This document shows positions 43,775 through 51,859 of a DNA stretch of 64,000 bases, one piece after another; within the stretch, counting starts at the first letter, position 1; each line of letters opens with the position of its first letter. The position numbers and the translations under genes are program-made. Source of the DNA: Chloroflexota bacterium (GTDB taxonomy: Bacteria; Chloroflexota; Anaerolineae; UBA1429); contig JAAYDC010000013.1 in the NCBI GenBank assembly GCA_012729455.1, forward strand, positions 1 to 64,000, in the 5' to 3' direction. The notes under the pieces were generated by a model, which saw nothing but the letters and a program-made list of their open reading frames with translations, had not been told where the DNA came from and searched no databases.

Positions 43775-45109
43775 ATGCCGCAGGAGACACGCCCCCAGCC
43801 CAACATTGTGCTTGTCTTTGCCGACCAGTTGCGTTCCTCGGCGGTTGGTTATAACGGCAACCCGGACGTGCGCACGCCGGTGATGAACCATCTGGCAGCC
43901 GACGGGGTTGTCTTTACCTCGGCGGTGGCTGGCTGCCCGGTGTGCACCCCCTACCGCGCCTGCCTGCTGACGGGGCGCTATCCGCTTTCGCACGGCCTGT
44001 TTATGAACGATGTGCGGCTGCCCGAGTCGGAGCGCACTTTTGGCGAGATCTACAGTGCCGCCGACTACGACACGGCCTACATCGGCAAGTGGCATCTGGA
44101 TGGCAACCAGCGCTTAGCCTACACCCCGCCCGGGCCGCGCCGCCATGGGTTTGGTTTTTGGGCTGTCGGCAATTGCACGCACGACTATTTTCACTCGCTT
44201 TACTATTGCGATACGCCCGAGCCGCTTTACTGGGAGGGCTACGACGCGCATGCTCAGGCACGTCTGGCGTGCGACTATATCCGCAGCCGCGACCCGCAGC
44301 GCCCCTACTGCCTGTTCCTCTCATGGGGGCCACCGCACAATCCCTTTGAGTGGGTGCCGCAGAACTATCTGGATATGTACGCTCCCGACGCGCTGCACAT
44401 CCCGCCCAACACACCCAAGCCAGTACGGCGCGACCTGGCGGGCTATTATGCGCATATTACCGCCCTAGATGAGGCCCTCGGATGGGTGCTCGAGGCAATC
44501 CGCGCGAGCGGTCAGGAAGAAAACACCATCGTGGTGTTTACCTCTGACCATGGCGAGATGCTGGGCGCGCAGGGCTATAACCGCAAGCAGCTACCCTGGG
44601 ATGATTCGGTGCTTGTGCCTCTGATCGTACGCTACCCGGCGGCGCAGCGCCCGGCCTGCCGGGTGGATGTGCCCATCAATGCCCCCGACCTGCTGCCCAC
44701 GCTGCTGAGTTTGTGCAGGCTGACCATCCCGGCCGAGGTGGAGGGCACCGATCTGGCACACTTGGTAACGGGCACTGAGGGAACAGCCCCCGATTCGGCG
44801 CTGATCGAGGTAATCGCCCCGTTTTCGGAATACACCGGTCCAGAATGGCGCGGCGTGCGCACCAACCGCTACACCTATGCGCGCACGCTGGAGGGACCCT
44901 GGATCCTTTATGACAACCTGATAGACCCCTATCAGGTGCACAACCTGGTGGGTGATCCAGCCTACAACGCTTTACAGGCCGAGATGGAGGCCAAGTTGCA
45001 GGGCTGGCTCGAACGCACCAACGACACCTTTGAGCCCGCTGCCACCTACCGCGAGCGCTTTGGGCATGTGGATATCGACGAGCGCAACGCGATCCGTTAT
45101 ACCCCCTAG
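43775..45109 (+). CDS. Type I sulfatase (formylglycine-dependent)
   Basis: A 444-residue sulfatase that hydrolyses sulfate esters, probably on glycans. The signature is Cys 57-Thr-Pro 59-Tyr-Arg 61 in VCTPYRACLLTGRYP; Cys 57 must be oxidised to formylglycine by a maturase not seen in this window. Metal-binding residues lie in NIVLVFADQLR and FTSDHGEMLG; IGKWHLDGN is the conserved GKWHxG-like motif. No signal peptide is visible, so action is cytoplasmic or export is unusual. It is followed 10 bp later by a creatininase-family gene. Confidence 0.9.
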   Translation: MPQETRPQPNIVLVFADQLRSSAVGYNGNPDVRTPVMNHLAADGVVFTSAVAGCPVCTPYRACLLTGRYPLSHGLFMNDVRLPESERTFGEIYSAADYDTAYIGKWHLDGNQRLAYTPPGPRRHGFGFWAVGNCTHDYFHSLYYCDTPEPLYWEGYDAHAQARLACDYIRSRDPQRPYCLFLSWGPPHNPFEWVPQNYLDMYAPDALHIPPNTPKPVRRDLAGYYAHITALDEALGWVLEAIRASGQEENTIVVFTSDHGEMLGAQGYNRKQLPWDDSVLVPLIVRYPAAQRPACRVDVPINAPDLLPTLLSLCRLTIPAEVEGTDLAHLVTGTEGTAPDSALIEVIAPFSEYTGPEWRGVRTNRYTYARTLEGPWILYDNLIDPYQVHNLVGDPAYNALQAEMEAKLQGWLERTNDTFEPAATYRERFGHVDIDERNAIRYTP

Positions 45110-45119
45110 GAGGCGCTTT

Positions 45120-45875
45120 ATGCAGTTCGGAGACCTGACCTATCTGGAGATTCGCGAGCTGATCGAGGCAGGGGCAATCGCCCTGTGGCCGACGGGCTGC
45201 ACCGAGCAGCAGGGCCCGCACTTGCCGGTTGATTATGACACCTTCTGGATCTCCAGCGTGGCCGAGACGCTCTCGGAGGCCGCCCAGGAACGCGAGGGGC
45301 TGCTCTCGCTGGTGGTGCCCACTATGCCCTTTGGGCCCACGCCTGAGCATCGCAACTATGGCACGGGGTTTATCGACCTGCCGCAGGAACTCTATGAGCA
45401 GCTCTGTACGGCGGTGCTGCAGTCGCTCGCCGACCAGGGCTTTACACGGGTAATCTGGCTGGCGGGCTGCGGCGGGCACCACCTGCTGCCCACCATCGAG
45501 GCCTTTAACCGGCGGATGGCGGGTCGCTGTTACGTGCAGCAGCTGCAGCTGCCGTTATATGATATCTGGTGCCGGTTGGGAGATGAATCCGTCGAGGAAG
45601 GCCACGCCGACAGCTTTACCACCGCCATTGCGCTGCACCTGCGCCCGGAGAGTGTGCGGCGCGAGCTGATCTATGCGCCGCACATGCTGCCAGTGCCCTG
45701 GGATGACCCAAAGCTCGATTTTTCGCTCTATTCGGATACCGGTGTGGTAGGCGACCCGACCTACTCCTCCTCCGAGCTGGGCGCTCAGCTGTGGGAAGAG
45801 GTTATCAACAGCGGCTTACAGTCACTGATGGCGCTCCTGCAAGAGCCGCCGCCCGCCGCTCCAAAGGCTCAGTAA
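45120..45875 (+). CDS. Creatininase family amidohydrolase
   Basis: A 251-residue protein. The ATG at 45120-45122 follows taggaggcgcttt. The family pattern is visible: ALWPTGCTEQQGPHLPVDYD with Glu, His and Asp metal ligands, PFGPTPEHRNYGTGFIDLP, VIWLAGCGGHHLLPTIEAF and EEGHADSFTTAIALHL with a further ligand Glu. Members hydrolyse cyclic amides (creatinine) or act in cofactor biosynthesis, and many of unknown role occur in sugar-use operons. Co-transcription with the sulfatase suggests a catabolic role. It overlaps the convergent aldolase gene by 7 bp. Confidence 0.87.
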   Translation: MQFGDLTYLEIRELIEAGAIALWPTGCTEQQGPHLPVDYDTFWISSVAETLSEAAQEREGLLSLVVPTMPFGPTPEHRNYGTGFIDLPQELYEQLCTAVLQSLADQGFTRVIWLAGCGGHHLLPTIEAFNRRMAGRCYVQQLQLPLYDIWCRLGDESVEEGHADSFTTAIALHLRPESVRRELIYAPHMLPVPWDDPKLDFSLYSDTGVVGDPTYSSSELGAQLWEEVINSGLQSLMALLQEPPPAAPKAQ

Positions 45876-46690
45876 AGCTCGCCCTTTTTGGAGCCAGTCT
45901 TGCGCCGTTCGACGCCGGCTGCCGCCAGTTCGTCCTGGGCCTGCTTGGTCATAAAGCGTGCATCGCTGGCGCACGCCAGAAACTGAAATCCCTCAGCGAT
46001 GCGTTGGCGCACTTCGGCGCCATCGTTGCAGTGTTTGCCGACCGGTGTGCCGACCTTTTGCCCAACCTGCAGCACATGCTGGATAAGCGCCTCGTGTTCG
46101 GTGCCGGGGCCCATCTGGTCGAGCCGGATGCCCATCGAGAGCGCCAGGTCGACGGGCCCGATAAAGCAGGCATCCACTCCTGGCACGGAGAGGATCTCGT
46201 CGGAGTGCTGAGCCGCCTCGACGGTCTCGATCATCACCACGCACAGCATATTGGCATCCGACCAGGACTTCCAGTCGCCCTGTACATACGGCCGCAGACG
46301 GCTGCCGCCATAGCTGCGTTCGCCGGCTGGCGAGTAGTGCATATTGGCGACCGCCTTTACGGCATCGGCCTCGCAGTTAATCATTGGGATGATCAGCCCC
46401 ATCGCGCCGGCATCCAGGGTGCGCTGCATCCAGACGGGGTCGTTCCAAGGGATACGCGCCATCGGCACCCCGCCGCCCAGTTGGATGGCGCGGAAACAAC
46501 TCACCGTGGTATCCCACCCGACGGGGCTGTGCTGGATATCAACCGCCAGCCAGTCAAAGCCCAGCGGAGCCATAGCCTCGGCTACCACTGCCGAGCTAAA
46601 GGTGATCCAGCCCCCAATCGTGGCATCGCCGGAGATGAGGGCTTCTTTAACGGGGTTGCGACCGATGCGGGTGAACCCGATGCCTGGCAT
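45869..46690 (-). CDS. HpcH/HpaI-type 2-keto-3-deoxy acid aldolase
   Basis: A 273-residue class II (metal-dependent) aldolase that splits 2-keto-3-deoxy sugar acids or related compounds to pyruvate and an aldehyde. Landmarks are GGWITFSSAVVAEAMAPLGF, FDWLAVDIQHSPVGWD with the catalytic His region, LDAGAMGLIIPMI, metal-binding Glu in MIETVEAAQH and Asp in CFIGPVDLALSMG. ATG follows aaaggagccat. It could finish breakdown of a sugar acid released by the glycan enzymes. The nitroreductase gene is 19 bp upstream, so the two share a transcript. Confidence 0.9.
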   Translation of the reverse strand: MPGIGFTRIGRNPVKEALISGDATIGGWITFSSAVVAEAMAPLGFDWLAVDIQHSPVGWDTTVSCFRAIQLGGGVPMARIPWNDPVWMQRTLDAGAMGLIIPMINCEADAVKAVANMHYSPAGERSYGGSRLRPYVQGDWKSWSDANMLCVVMIETVEAAQHSDEILSVPGVDACFIGPVDLALSMGIRLDQMGPGTEHEALIQHVLQVGQKVGTPVGKHCNDGAEVRQRIAEGFQFLACASDARFMTKQAQDELAAAGVERRKTGSKKGELY

Positions 46691-46709
46691 ATGGCTCCTT
46701 TATGCTGGC

Positions 46710-47234
46710 TTACCAGCGTTCCTGATGGATACGGCCCGCATTATATTGGGTGCGGGGCTCTTTTTGCTCGCCCGGCTGGCCGATGCACACCACACAGAAC
46801 GGCACAATATGTTCGGGAATCCCGAGCAGCTCGCGTATCGCCTGCACGCGTTCGGCGTTGGGGTGCACACCGCACCACACTGCCCCCAGCCCCAAGCCAG
46901 TCGCGGCGAGGAGCAGGTTCTGGGTAGAAGCAGCCAGGTCCTGGATCCAAAAGTCGTTCATGTTGGGAAAGCTGGCACCCGGCTCTCCACAGGGGATGAT
47001 CACCACGGCTGCCTGAGCGGCCATCCCGGCGTAGGGGTGCTTTTCTGCGATGCGCTTACGCATCGCAGCTTCACGCACGACGATATAGTGCCACGGCTGG
47101 CGGTTGCCGGCATTGGCGGCGGCCATGGCAGCCTTCAACAGGGTGGTGATCTGCGCGTCAGTCACCTCGCCGGGCGCGTACTGGCGGATCGAACGGCGTG
47201 CAAACAAGTTCGGGATTGGTAGATTTGGTGGCAT
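46710..47234 (-). CDS. Nitroreductase family protein
   Basis: A 174-residue FMN-binding nitroreductase-fold protein. FMN motif FARRSIRQYAPGEV at the N-terminus, AANAGNRQPWHYIVVREA, and the late motif LGLGAVWCGVHPN. ATG follows ggagggactgac. It resembles the one at 17829-18344 in length and in the end motif KEPRTQY (both share ETKEPRTQY/EQKEPRTQY), so the two are probably paralogues. Substrate unknown. It is upstream of, and likely co-transcribed with, the HpaI-type aldolase. Confidence 0.9.
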   Translation of the reverse strand: MPPNLPIPNLFARRSIRQYAPGEVTDAQITTLLKAAMAAANAGNRQPWHYIVVREAAMRKRIAEKHPYAGMAAQAAVVIIPCGEPGASFPNMNDFWIQDLAASTQNLLLAATGLGLGAVWCGVHPNAERVQAIRELLGIPEHIVPFCVVCIGQPGEQKEPRTQYNAGRIHQERW

Positions 47235-47326
47235 GTCAGTCCCTCCACTGGTCTGCCGTCAGTATAAAAGCCGCGGAGCGACCCGTCAACCGGCGTGCCG
47301 CCCCGCGGTAGTTGAGCCAGGGATCG

Positions 47327-48262
47327 TTACTGGCCCTTGGATTCCCTCCACAGCGCCGAATCGGGGGTAAAGAGCGCCCCGCCGTACTCTTCGACGCCAT
47401 ATTGCGAGATTTTCTCCTGCACCGGCACCGAGATAATCCAATCAACAAACTTGGTGGCCAGGTCAGCCTGGATCATATCGTTCTTTTCAGGGTTAACGGT
47501 GATGACGCCGTAGGGGTTAAAGAGCGCCTTGTCGCCCTCGACGAGCACCACCAGGTCAAGCCCACCCTTGACGCGCGAAAGGTAGGTAGCGCGGTCGGAG
47601 AGGGTATAGGCCTGTTTTTCCTGAGCCATGGTCAGCAGGTCACCCATGCCCAGGCCAGTCTTGACGATGAACGCGCTGTTTGGGTCGATGCCGTTAGCTT
47701 CCCACAGGGCGATCTCTTTGGCGTTGGTGCCGGATTTGTCAGCGCGCGAGAGGAACTCGGCACCGCTGTCGGCTAGCATCCTTAAGGCATCCGCCACCGA
47801 CATGCCCTTGATGCCCACCGGATCATCAGCCGGGCCGATGATCACAAAGTCATTATACATCACATCTTCGCGGCGGGTGCCGTGGCCGCCATCCATGTAT
47901 TCCTTCTCGGCCTTGGGCGAGTGCACCAACAGCACGTCGGCATCGCCGGCCTGGCCCAGGCGCATAGCCTCGCCCGAACCCACCGCGATCACGTCCACCT
48001 TGACGCCAAACTCTTTTTCGAAATCGGGCAGAATGTCATCCAGCAGGCCAGAATCCTGGGTCGAGGTGGTGGTGGCGAGGATCAGGCGCCCCGCAGTGTG
48101 TTGGGGCAGATCTTTGGTTGGCTCAGCGTCAGCCGCAGGAGCTTTGGTCGGTTCGGCAGCTGATTCTGGCACGGCAGTTTCCGCCGGGGCAGCGGGCGAG
48201 CAGGCACTCAGCCCCAACGACAACAGCAGCACACAGACGATCAGTACAGACAGTTTACGCAT
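47327..48262 (-). CDS. tupA: Tungstate ABC transporter substrate-binding lipoprotein (TupA-like)
   Basis: A 311-residue periplasmic-type binding protein. ATG at 48262 is chosen for aggagaaagaag upstream. The signal peptide ends in the lipobox LGLSAC (lipidated Cys about 20). A Pro/Ala/Glu linker is followed by the TupA signature LILATTTSTQDSGLLDDILP, then VDVIAVGSGEAMRLGQAGDA and DFVIIGPADDPVGIKG. It binds tungstate outside the membrane for the TupB/TupC import system, the two genes directly upstream. The TTTSTQDSG loop separates TupA/WtpA-type from ModA-type binding proteins. Tungstate selectivity is inferred from the family. Confidence 0.92.
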   Translation of the reverse strand: MRKLSVLIVCVLLLSLGLSACSPAAPAETAVPESAAEPTKAPAADAEPTKDLPQHTAGRLILATTTSTQDSGLLDDILPDFEKEFGVKVDVIAVGSGEAMRLGQAGDADVLLVHSPKAEKEYMDGGHGTRREDVMYNDFVIIGPADDPVGIKGMSVADALRMLADSGAEFLSRADKSGTNAKEIALWEANGIDPNSAFIVKTGLGMGDLLTMAQEKQAYTLSDRATYLSRVKGGLDLVVLVEGDKALFNPYGVITVNPEKNDMIQADLATKFVDWIISVPVQEKISQYGVEEYGGALFTPDSALWRESKGQ

Positions 48263-48305
48263 CTTCTTTCTCCTATTAAACATATTTGATCAAGCCCGGA
48301 TTGGC

Positions 48306-49037
48306 TTAATACACCATATCACCGCGCACAAAGGCAGCCGTGCGCGCATCATCGGGAGCATTAAAGAACGCCTCGGTCGGCAGAGTCTCCACCAGGTGGC
48401 CATCCAGCAGGAGCGCGGTGCGATGCGCCAGACGACGAGCCTGAAACACGTTATGGGTGACGATTACCACAGTAGCAGCACGCTGCTGGTTGATGCTGCG
48501 GATGGCGTTCTCGATCAACGAGACGTTGTACGGGTCGAGGTTGGCAGTCGGCTCGTCCAGCAGCAGGATGGGGGTCTCCAGTACCATGGCACGCGCCAGG
48601 CTGACGCGCTGCGCTTCTCCACCCGAGAGATTGCGCGCATTGGCACGCGCCAGGTCGGTTAGACCGAGCTGCTCAAGGACTTGCGCCACGCGTTCCTTGG
48701 CCTTCAGGCCGCGCAACCGCAGCCCATATTCGATGTTGGCCGTCACATTACGGTTTAAAAGGAGCGGCCGCTGGAATACCATCGTCAGCTGGCGGCGCAT
48801 CGCCAGGCTGGGGCGCGCCCCGCCCATGGCTACCTCGACCCCCTGGAATTGGAGCGATCCCGAGGTGGGTGCCTCCAGCAGCGCCAGCAACCTCAGCAGG
48901 GTGCTCTTGCCCGCCCCGCTGGGCCCCACCAGCGCCAGGATCTCGCCGCGCTCGATTTCGAGCGAGGCCACATCGACCACAGTGCGTTCTTCATAACGCT
49001 TGGTCAGGTTGGTGGCGCGATAGAGGAGCTCGCTCAT
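48306..49037 (-). CDS. tupC: Tungstate ABC transporter ATP-binding protein (TupC-like)
   Basis: A 243-residue ABC ATPase: Walker A LVGPSGAGKSTLL (about 37-49), Q-loop MVFQRPLLLNRNV, signature LSGGEAQRVSLARAM, Walker B PILLLDEPTANLDPYN and the H-loop VIVTHNV. There is no TOBE/Mop regulatory domain, typical of Tup rather than ModC-type ATPases. Its start overlaps the permease stop (ATGA), showing a tight tupB-tupC-tupA operon. It powers tungstate import. Confidence 0.92.
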   Translation of the reverse strand: MSELLYRATNLTKRYEERTVVDVASLEIERGEILALVGPSGAGKSTLLRLLALLEAPTSGSLQFQGVEVAMGGARPSLAMRRQLTMVFQRPLLLNRNVTANIEYGLRLRGLKAKERVAQVLEQLGLTDLARANARNLSGGEAQRVSLARAMVLETPILLLDEPTANLDPYNVSLIENAIRSINQQRAATVVIVTHNVFQARRLAHRTALLLDGHLVETLPTEAFFNAPDDARTAAFVRGDMVY

Positions 49038-49741
49038 TGGTCGAGTGCCTTCCCCTGCAGGCGCAGCATGGCGGCGTTGGCGATGAACGAGATGAGCAGC
49101 AGGATCAGCCCCAATGCCATGGCCATACTGAATTCGCCCTTGCGTGTCTCAAGGACGATGGCAGTGGTGAGGGTGCGTGTCGAGCCCTCGATGTTGCCGC
49201 CCACCATCATCACCGCACCGACCTCGGAGATGATCGAGCCAAACCCGGCGATCACCGCGATCAGCACACCCACCCTGGCTTCCACCAGCATGGTCCACAG
49301 CGCCTGCCAGGAGGTGGCACCCAGGGCATGCAGCTGCAACCGCAGGTGGCTATCCAACCCCAGCACAGCTGCCATGGTAAAGCCCGCCACCAGCGGAAAC
49401 GAGATGATGATCTGTGCCATGATCATGGCGCCGGTGGAATAGAGCGCGGGCACCAGCGGTGAGCCCAGCTGCCCCAACGGACCGGATCGCGAGAGCAGCA
49501 TGTACACAAATAAACCCACCACTACGGGCGGAAAACCCATACCAGTGTACAATAGAGCGATCACCAGACGTTTGCCGACAAAGCGTTTGAGCCCCAAAAA
49601 GATGCCCAGCGGGATCCCCAGGGCCGAGGCGATCACCAGCGAGATGCCGACCACCTGCAGCGACACGGCGATCACATTCGCCAGTGCCGTATCCGCTTGC
49701 AGGATCAGTCTTAGTGCTTCAATCAGGCTCTTGCCAAACAA
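49034..49741 (-). CDS. tupB: Tungstate ABC transporter permease (TupB-like)
   Basis: A 235-residue inner-membrane permease. The TTG at 49741 is chosen because ggagg lies 5 nt upstream and the result (MFGKSLIEALRLILQADTAL) matches the usual TupB length and start; longer in-frame extensions run into the riboswitch. Five to six membrane helices are visible, with the BPD-transporter segment around HALGATSWQALWTMLVEAR and VGVLIAVIAGFGSIISEVGA containing the EAA-type loop. It is the first gene behind the Moco-type riboswitch, so transport is probably shut off when cofactor is plentiful. Confidence 0.9.
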   Translation of the reverse strand: MFGKSLIEALRLILQADTALANVIAVSLQVVGISLVIASALGIPLGIFLGLKRFVGKRLVIALLYTGMGFPPVVVGLFVYMLLSRSGPLGQLGSPLVPALYSTGAMIMAQIIISFPLVAGFTMAAVLGLDSHLRLQLHALGATSWQALWTMLVEARVGVLIAVIAGFGSIISEVGAVMMVGGNIEGSTRTLTTAIVLETRKGEFSMAMALGLILLLISFIANAAMLRLQGKALDQ

Positions 49742-49756
49742 AATATCCTCCACAAC

Positions 49757-49791
49757 AAAAAACCGCGGCTCACCAAAAAGGAGAGCAGCGG
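49757..49791 (-). terminator. Riboswitch-controlled intrinsic terminator before tupB
   Basis: On the minus strand CCGCTGCTCTCC (49791-49780) pairs with GGTGAGCCGCGG (49774-49763), with two mismatches and a TTTTT loop, then TTTTTT (49762-49757). The ribosome binding site of tupB follows at once. Its 5' arm can instead pair with the aptamer's closing strand. Confidence 0.8.
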
Positions 49792-49811
49792 CTGCAGGCA
49801 ACCGATGCGCA

Positions 49812-49930
49812 ACTCTCCTTTCCAAAGATGGGAGGCGTGCGCGTTTCCACGCACACCCTCGCCAGCCCCTTCCGGGGCTGGACCGATCATCCGCCATCAC
49901 CGTGACCAAGGTCGGATGACTCGAAGAGTG
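49812..49930 (-). promoter_or_regulatory. Moco/Tuco-type riboswitch aptamer controlling tupBCA
   Basis: On the minus strand the leader folds with P1 ACTCTTC (49929-49923) pairing with GGAGAGT, a CAGCCCC-ggaa-GGGGCTG hairpin, and GTGTGCGT-ggaa-ACGCGCAC extended by GAGGG/CCTCC. The 3' part GCCTCCCATCTTTGGAAAGG matches, from memory, the conserved end of the Moco RNA motif. Context (tungstate transport and molybdopterin genes) strongly supports this. Moco RNAs sense molybdenum cofactor; variants in tungsten users are called Tuco. The family match has not been computed. Confidence 0.8.
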
Positions 49931-49941
49931 ACTATCAAGTT

Positions 49942-50391
49942 TTAGGACGCAGGATCAAGCACCTCCACAACGTCGCCAACGGCAATCTGCCCGTCTGCCA
50001 GTATGCGCACAAAGACGCCCTCGCGCGGCATCACGCAGTCGCCGGCTGTCTCATAGATGGCGCAGCGAGTGTGACATTCCTTGCCGACCTGGGTCAGTTC
50101 AGTAAGCACATTACCGAGGCGGATGCGCGTGCCCACCGGCAGGGTATGCAGCTCGAGGCCCTCGGTGGTAATGTTCTCAGCAAAGCTGCCTGGATGCACA
50201 TTGAGCCCCCTGGTGCGCATCTTGTCGATGCTTTCCTGCGCCAGCAGGCTGACCTGGCGATGCCAAGGCCCGGCATGCGCGTCGCCCACGATGCCCCACT
50301 CGGTGCGCAGCTCGGCCTGGCCGATATCGTGCTTTTGCACACCCTTTTTAGCGCTGACGCACACGGCCACGATTTTGCCTTTAGCTGCCAT
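49942..50391 (-). CDS. MOSC domain protein
   Basis: A 149-residue stand-alone MOSC (molybdenum cofactor sulfurase C-terminal) domain. ATG at 50391 is preferred over 50400 for spacing from ggaag. Visible motifs are [35 protein letters not shown] and the conserved Cys in [11 protein letters not shown], the presumed sulfur-carrying or Mo-binding residue. MOSC proteins bind molybdopterin or move sulfur to the metal centre. It overlaps the end of moaC and closes the Moco biosynthesis operon. Confidence 0.92.
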   Translation of the reverse strand: MAAKGKIVAVCVSAKKGVQKHDIGQAELRTEWGIVGDAHAGPWHRQVSLLAQESIDKMRTRGLNVHPGSFAENITTEGLELHTLPVGTRIRLGNVLTELTQVGKECHTRCAIYETAGDCVMPREGVFVRILADGQIAVGDVVEVLDPAS

Positions 50392-50875
50392 CTGCCTCAT
50401 CTTCCAGGACGATGTCGCCGCTACGCCCGCCCGACTTGCGTAACAGGCGCACCTCCGTCAGGCGCATGCCGCGGTCGACCGCCTTGCACATATCATAGAT
50501 CGTCAGCCCGGCAATGACAACCGCCGTGAGGGCTTCCATCTCGGCGCCGGTGCTGCCATGCGTGCGCACGGTGGCGCGGATGTTCACCAGGCTGTGTTCG
50601 CGGTCGGGCGTCAGCTCGAGTGCCACATGGCTGAGCATCAGCGGGTGGCACAGCGGGATCAGCTCGCTGGTGCGCTTGGCCGCCATAATGCCGGCGATGC
50701 GCGCCGCCGCCAAGACGTCGCCCTTGGGCAGATCGCCCTGCAGGATGAGCGCCAGCGTGGCGGACTGCATCAGTACGCTTCCGCCTGCTACGGCCTCGCG
50801 CCAGGTAGCTGGTTTATCAGAGATATCAACCATGCGGGCGTTTCCCGCGCTGTCGAGATGCGTGAGTTCGCTCAC
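50381..50875 (-). CDS. moaC: Cyclic pyranopterin monophosphate synthase MoaC
   Basis: A 164-residue enzyme that with MoaA turns GTP into cyclic pyranopterin monophosphate, the first molybdopterin intermediate. Conserved motifs are [36 protein letters not shown] (including the HPL segment), [17 protein letters not shown] and [13 protein letters not shown] with catalytic Lys and Asp. Length matches the family. It follows moaA with no intergenic base and overlaps the MOSC gene by 11 bp. Confidence 0.97.
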   Translation of the reverse strand: MSELTHLDSAGNARMVDISDKPATWREAVAGGSVLMQSATLALILQGDLPKGDVLAAARIAGIMAAKRTSELIPLCHPLMLSHVALELTPDREHSLVNIRATVRTHGSTGAEMEALTAVVIAGLTIYDMCKAVDRGMRLTEVRLLRKSGGRSGDIVLEDEADGS

Positions 50876-51859
50876 TCAGCCTCCTGTACGCGACATGGCG
50901 CGCCCAGCTGGACCAGGGGTGGCGCTGCGGCGACGTCCAGCCGGCTTGGCTGCCACGATCTGGCTTAGCAACTCGGCGATCGCGTTGTCATCCGCCCCCC
51001 TGCGCAGCGGGGTGCGCAGGTCATATTCCAGAGAACTGAACAGGCAGGGCAGCACTCGGCCATCGGCACTCAGGCGCAGGCGGTTGCAGCTGCCGCACAG
51101 ATGCCAGTTATCCGCCGCGATCAACCCGATGGTGCCGGGCGCGCCGGCAATACGCCAATATTGCGCCGGGCCACTGCCATGCAGGTCTGCCGGCTCCAGG
51201 GCGCCATACACAGCCTCGATTCGGGCGCGCATCTCTGCAACATCCATGCCTGCGGCACCCTCGGGGGGCGGTATGCCGATCGCCATGCGTTCAATCAGGC
51301 GTACATGCCAGCCGTGGGTCAGGCTACGGGCGGCGAAATCCACCACTTCGTCGGCATTCATATCCGACAGCACGACCATATTGATCTTGACCGGCTCCAG
51401 GCCGGCAGCATGCGCCGCCTCGATGCCAGCCAGGGTATCATCCAGGGCACCCCCGCGTGTGATAGCGCGATAGCGCCCAGGCTTGAGGGTATCCAGACTG
51501 ATGTTGACCCTGTGCAGCCCTGCCTGGCGCAGCGCCATGGCGTGCGACGCCAGCAGAGTGCCGTTGGTAGTCATTGACAGGTCGCTCAAGCCCTCGATCT
51601 GCCCGAGCATACTCACCAGGCCGACCAACCCCTTGCGTGCCAGAGGTTCACCGCCCGTCAGGCGCAGCTTGTCGAACCCCAGCTTTACGGCGATACGCGC
51701 CACGCGCGCGATCTCTTCATAACTGAGGATATCCGCGTGCGCCAGGAGAGGAATGCCCTCGGGGGGCATGCAATAGCTGCAGCACAGGTTGCAGCGGTCG
51801 GTCACCGAGATGCGCAGGTAGTGCACCTGCCGGCCGCACGCATCCGTCAGGCGAGTCAT
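50876..51859 (-). CDS. moaA: GTP 3',8-cyclase MoaA (radical SAM)
   Basis: A 327-residue radical SAM enzyme. The N-terminal 4Fe-4S cluster binds CNLCCSYC (CxxxCxxC), SAM binds around LTGGEPL, and the C-terminal cluster uses CGSCNRLRLSADGRVLPC. The protein ends in Gly-Gly (MSRTGG), the conserved tail that MoaA inserts into its active site. It rearranges GTP to the 3',8-cyclo compound used by MoaC. The ATGA overlap with the upstream moeA and zero gap to moaC show one operon. Confidence 0.97.
   Translation of the reverse strand: MTRLTDACGRQVHYLRISVTDRCNLCCSYCMPPEGIPLLAHADILSYEEIARVARIAVKLGFDKLRLTGGEPLARKGLVGLVSMLGQIEGLSDLSMTTNGTLLASHAMALRQAGLHRVNISLDTLKPGRYRAITRGGALDDTLAGIEAAHAAGLEPVKINMVVLSDMNADEVVDFAARSLTHGWHVRLIERMAIGIPPPEGAAGMDVAEMRARIEAVYGALEPADLHGSGPAQYWRIAGAPGTIGLIAADNWHLCGSCNRLRLSADGRVLPCLFSSLEYDLRTPLRRGADDNAIAELLSQIVAAKPAGRRRSATPGPAGRAMSRTGG

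Noticed and set aside
49742..49909. N-terminal extension of the TupB permease to a start at 49909
   Set aside because: The extra residues are translated riboswitch and terminator sequence; a TTG with a correct ribosome binding site gives the usual length.
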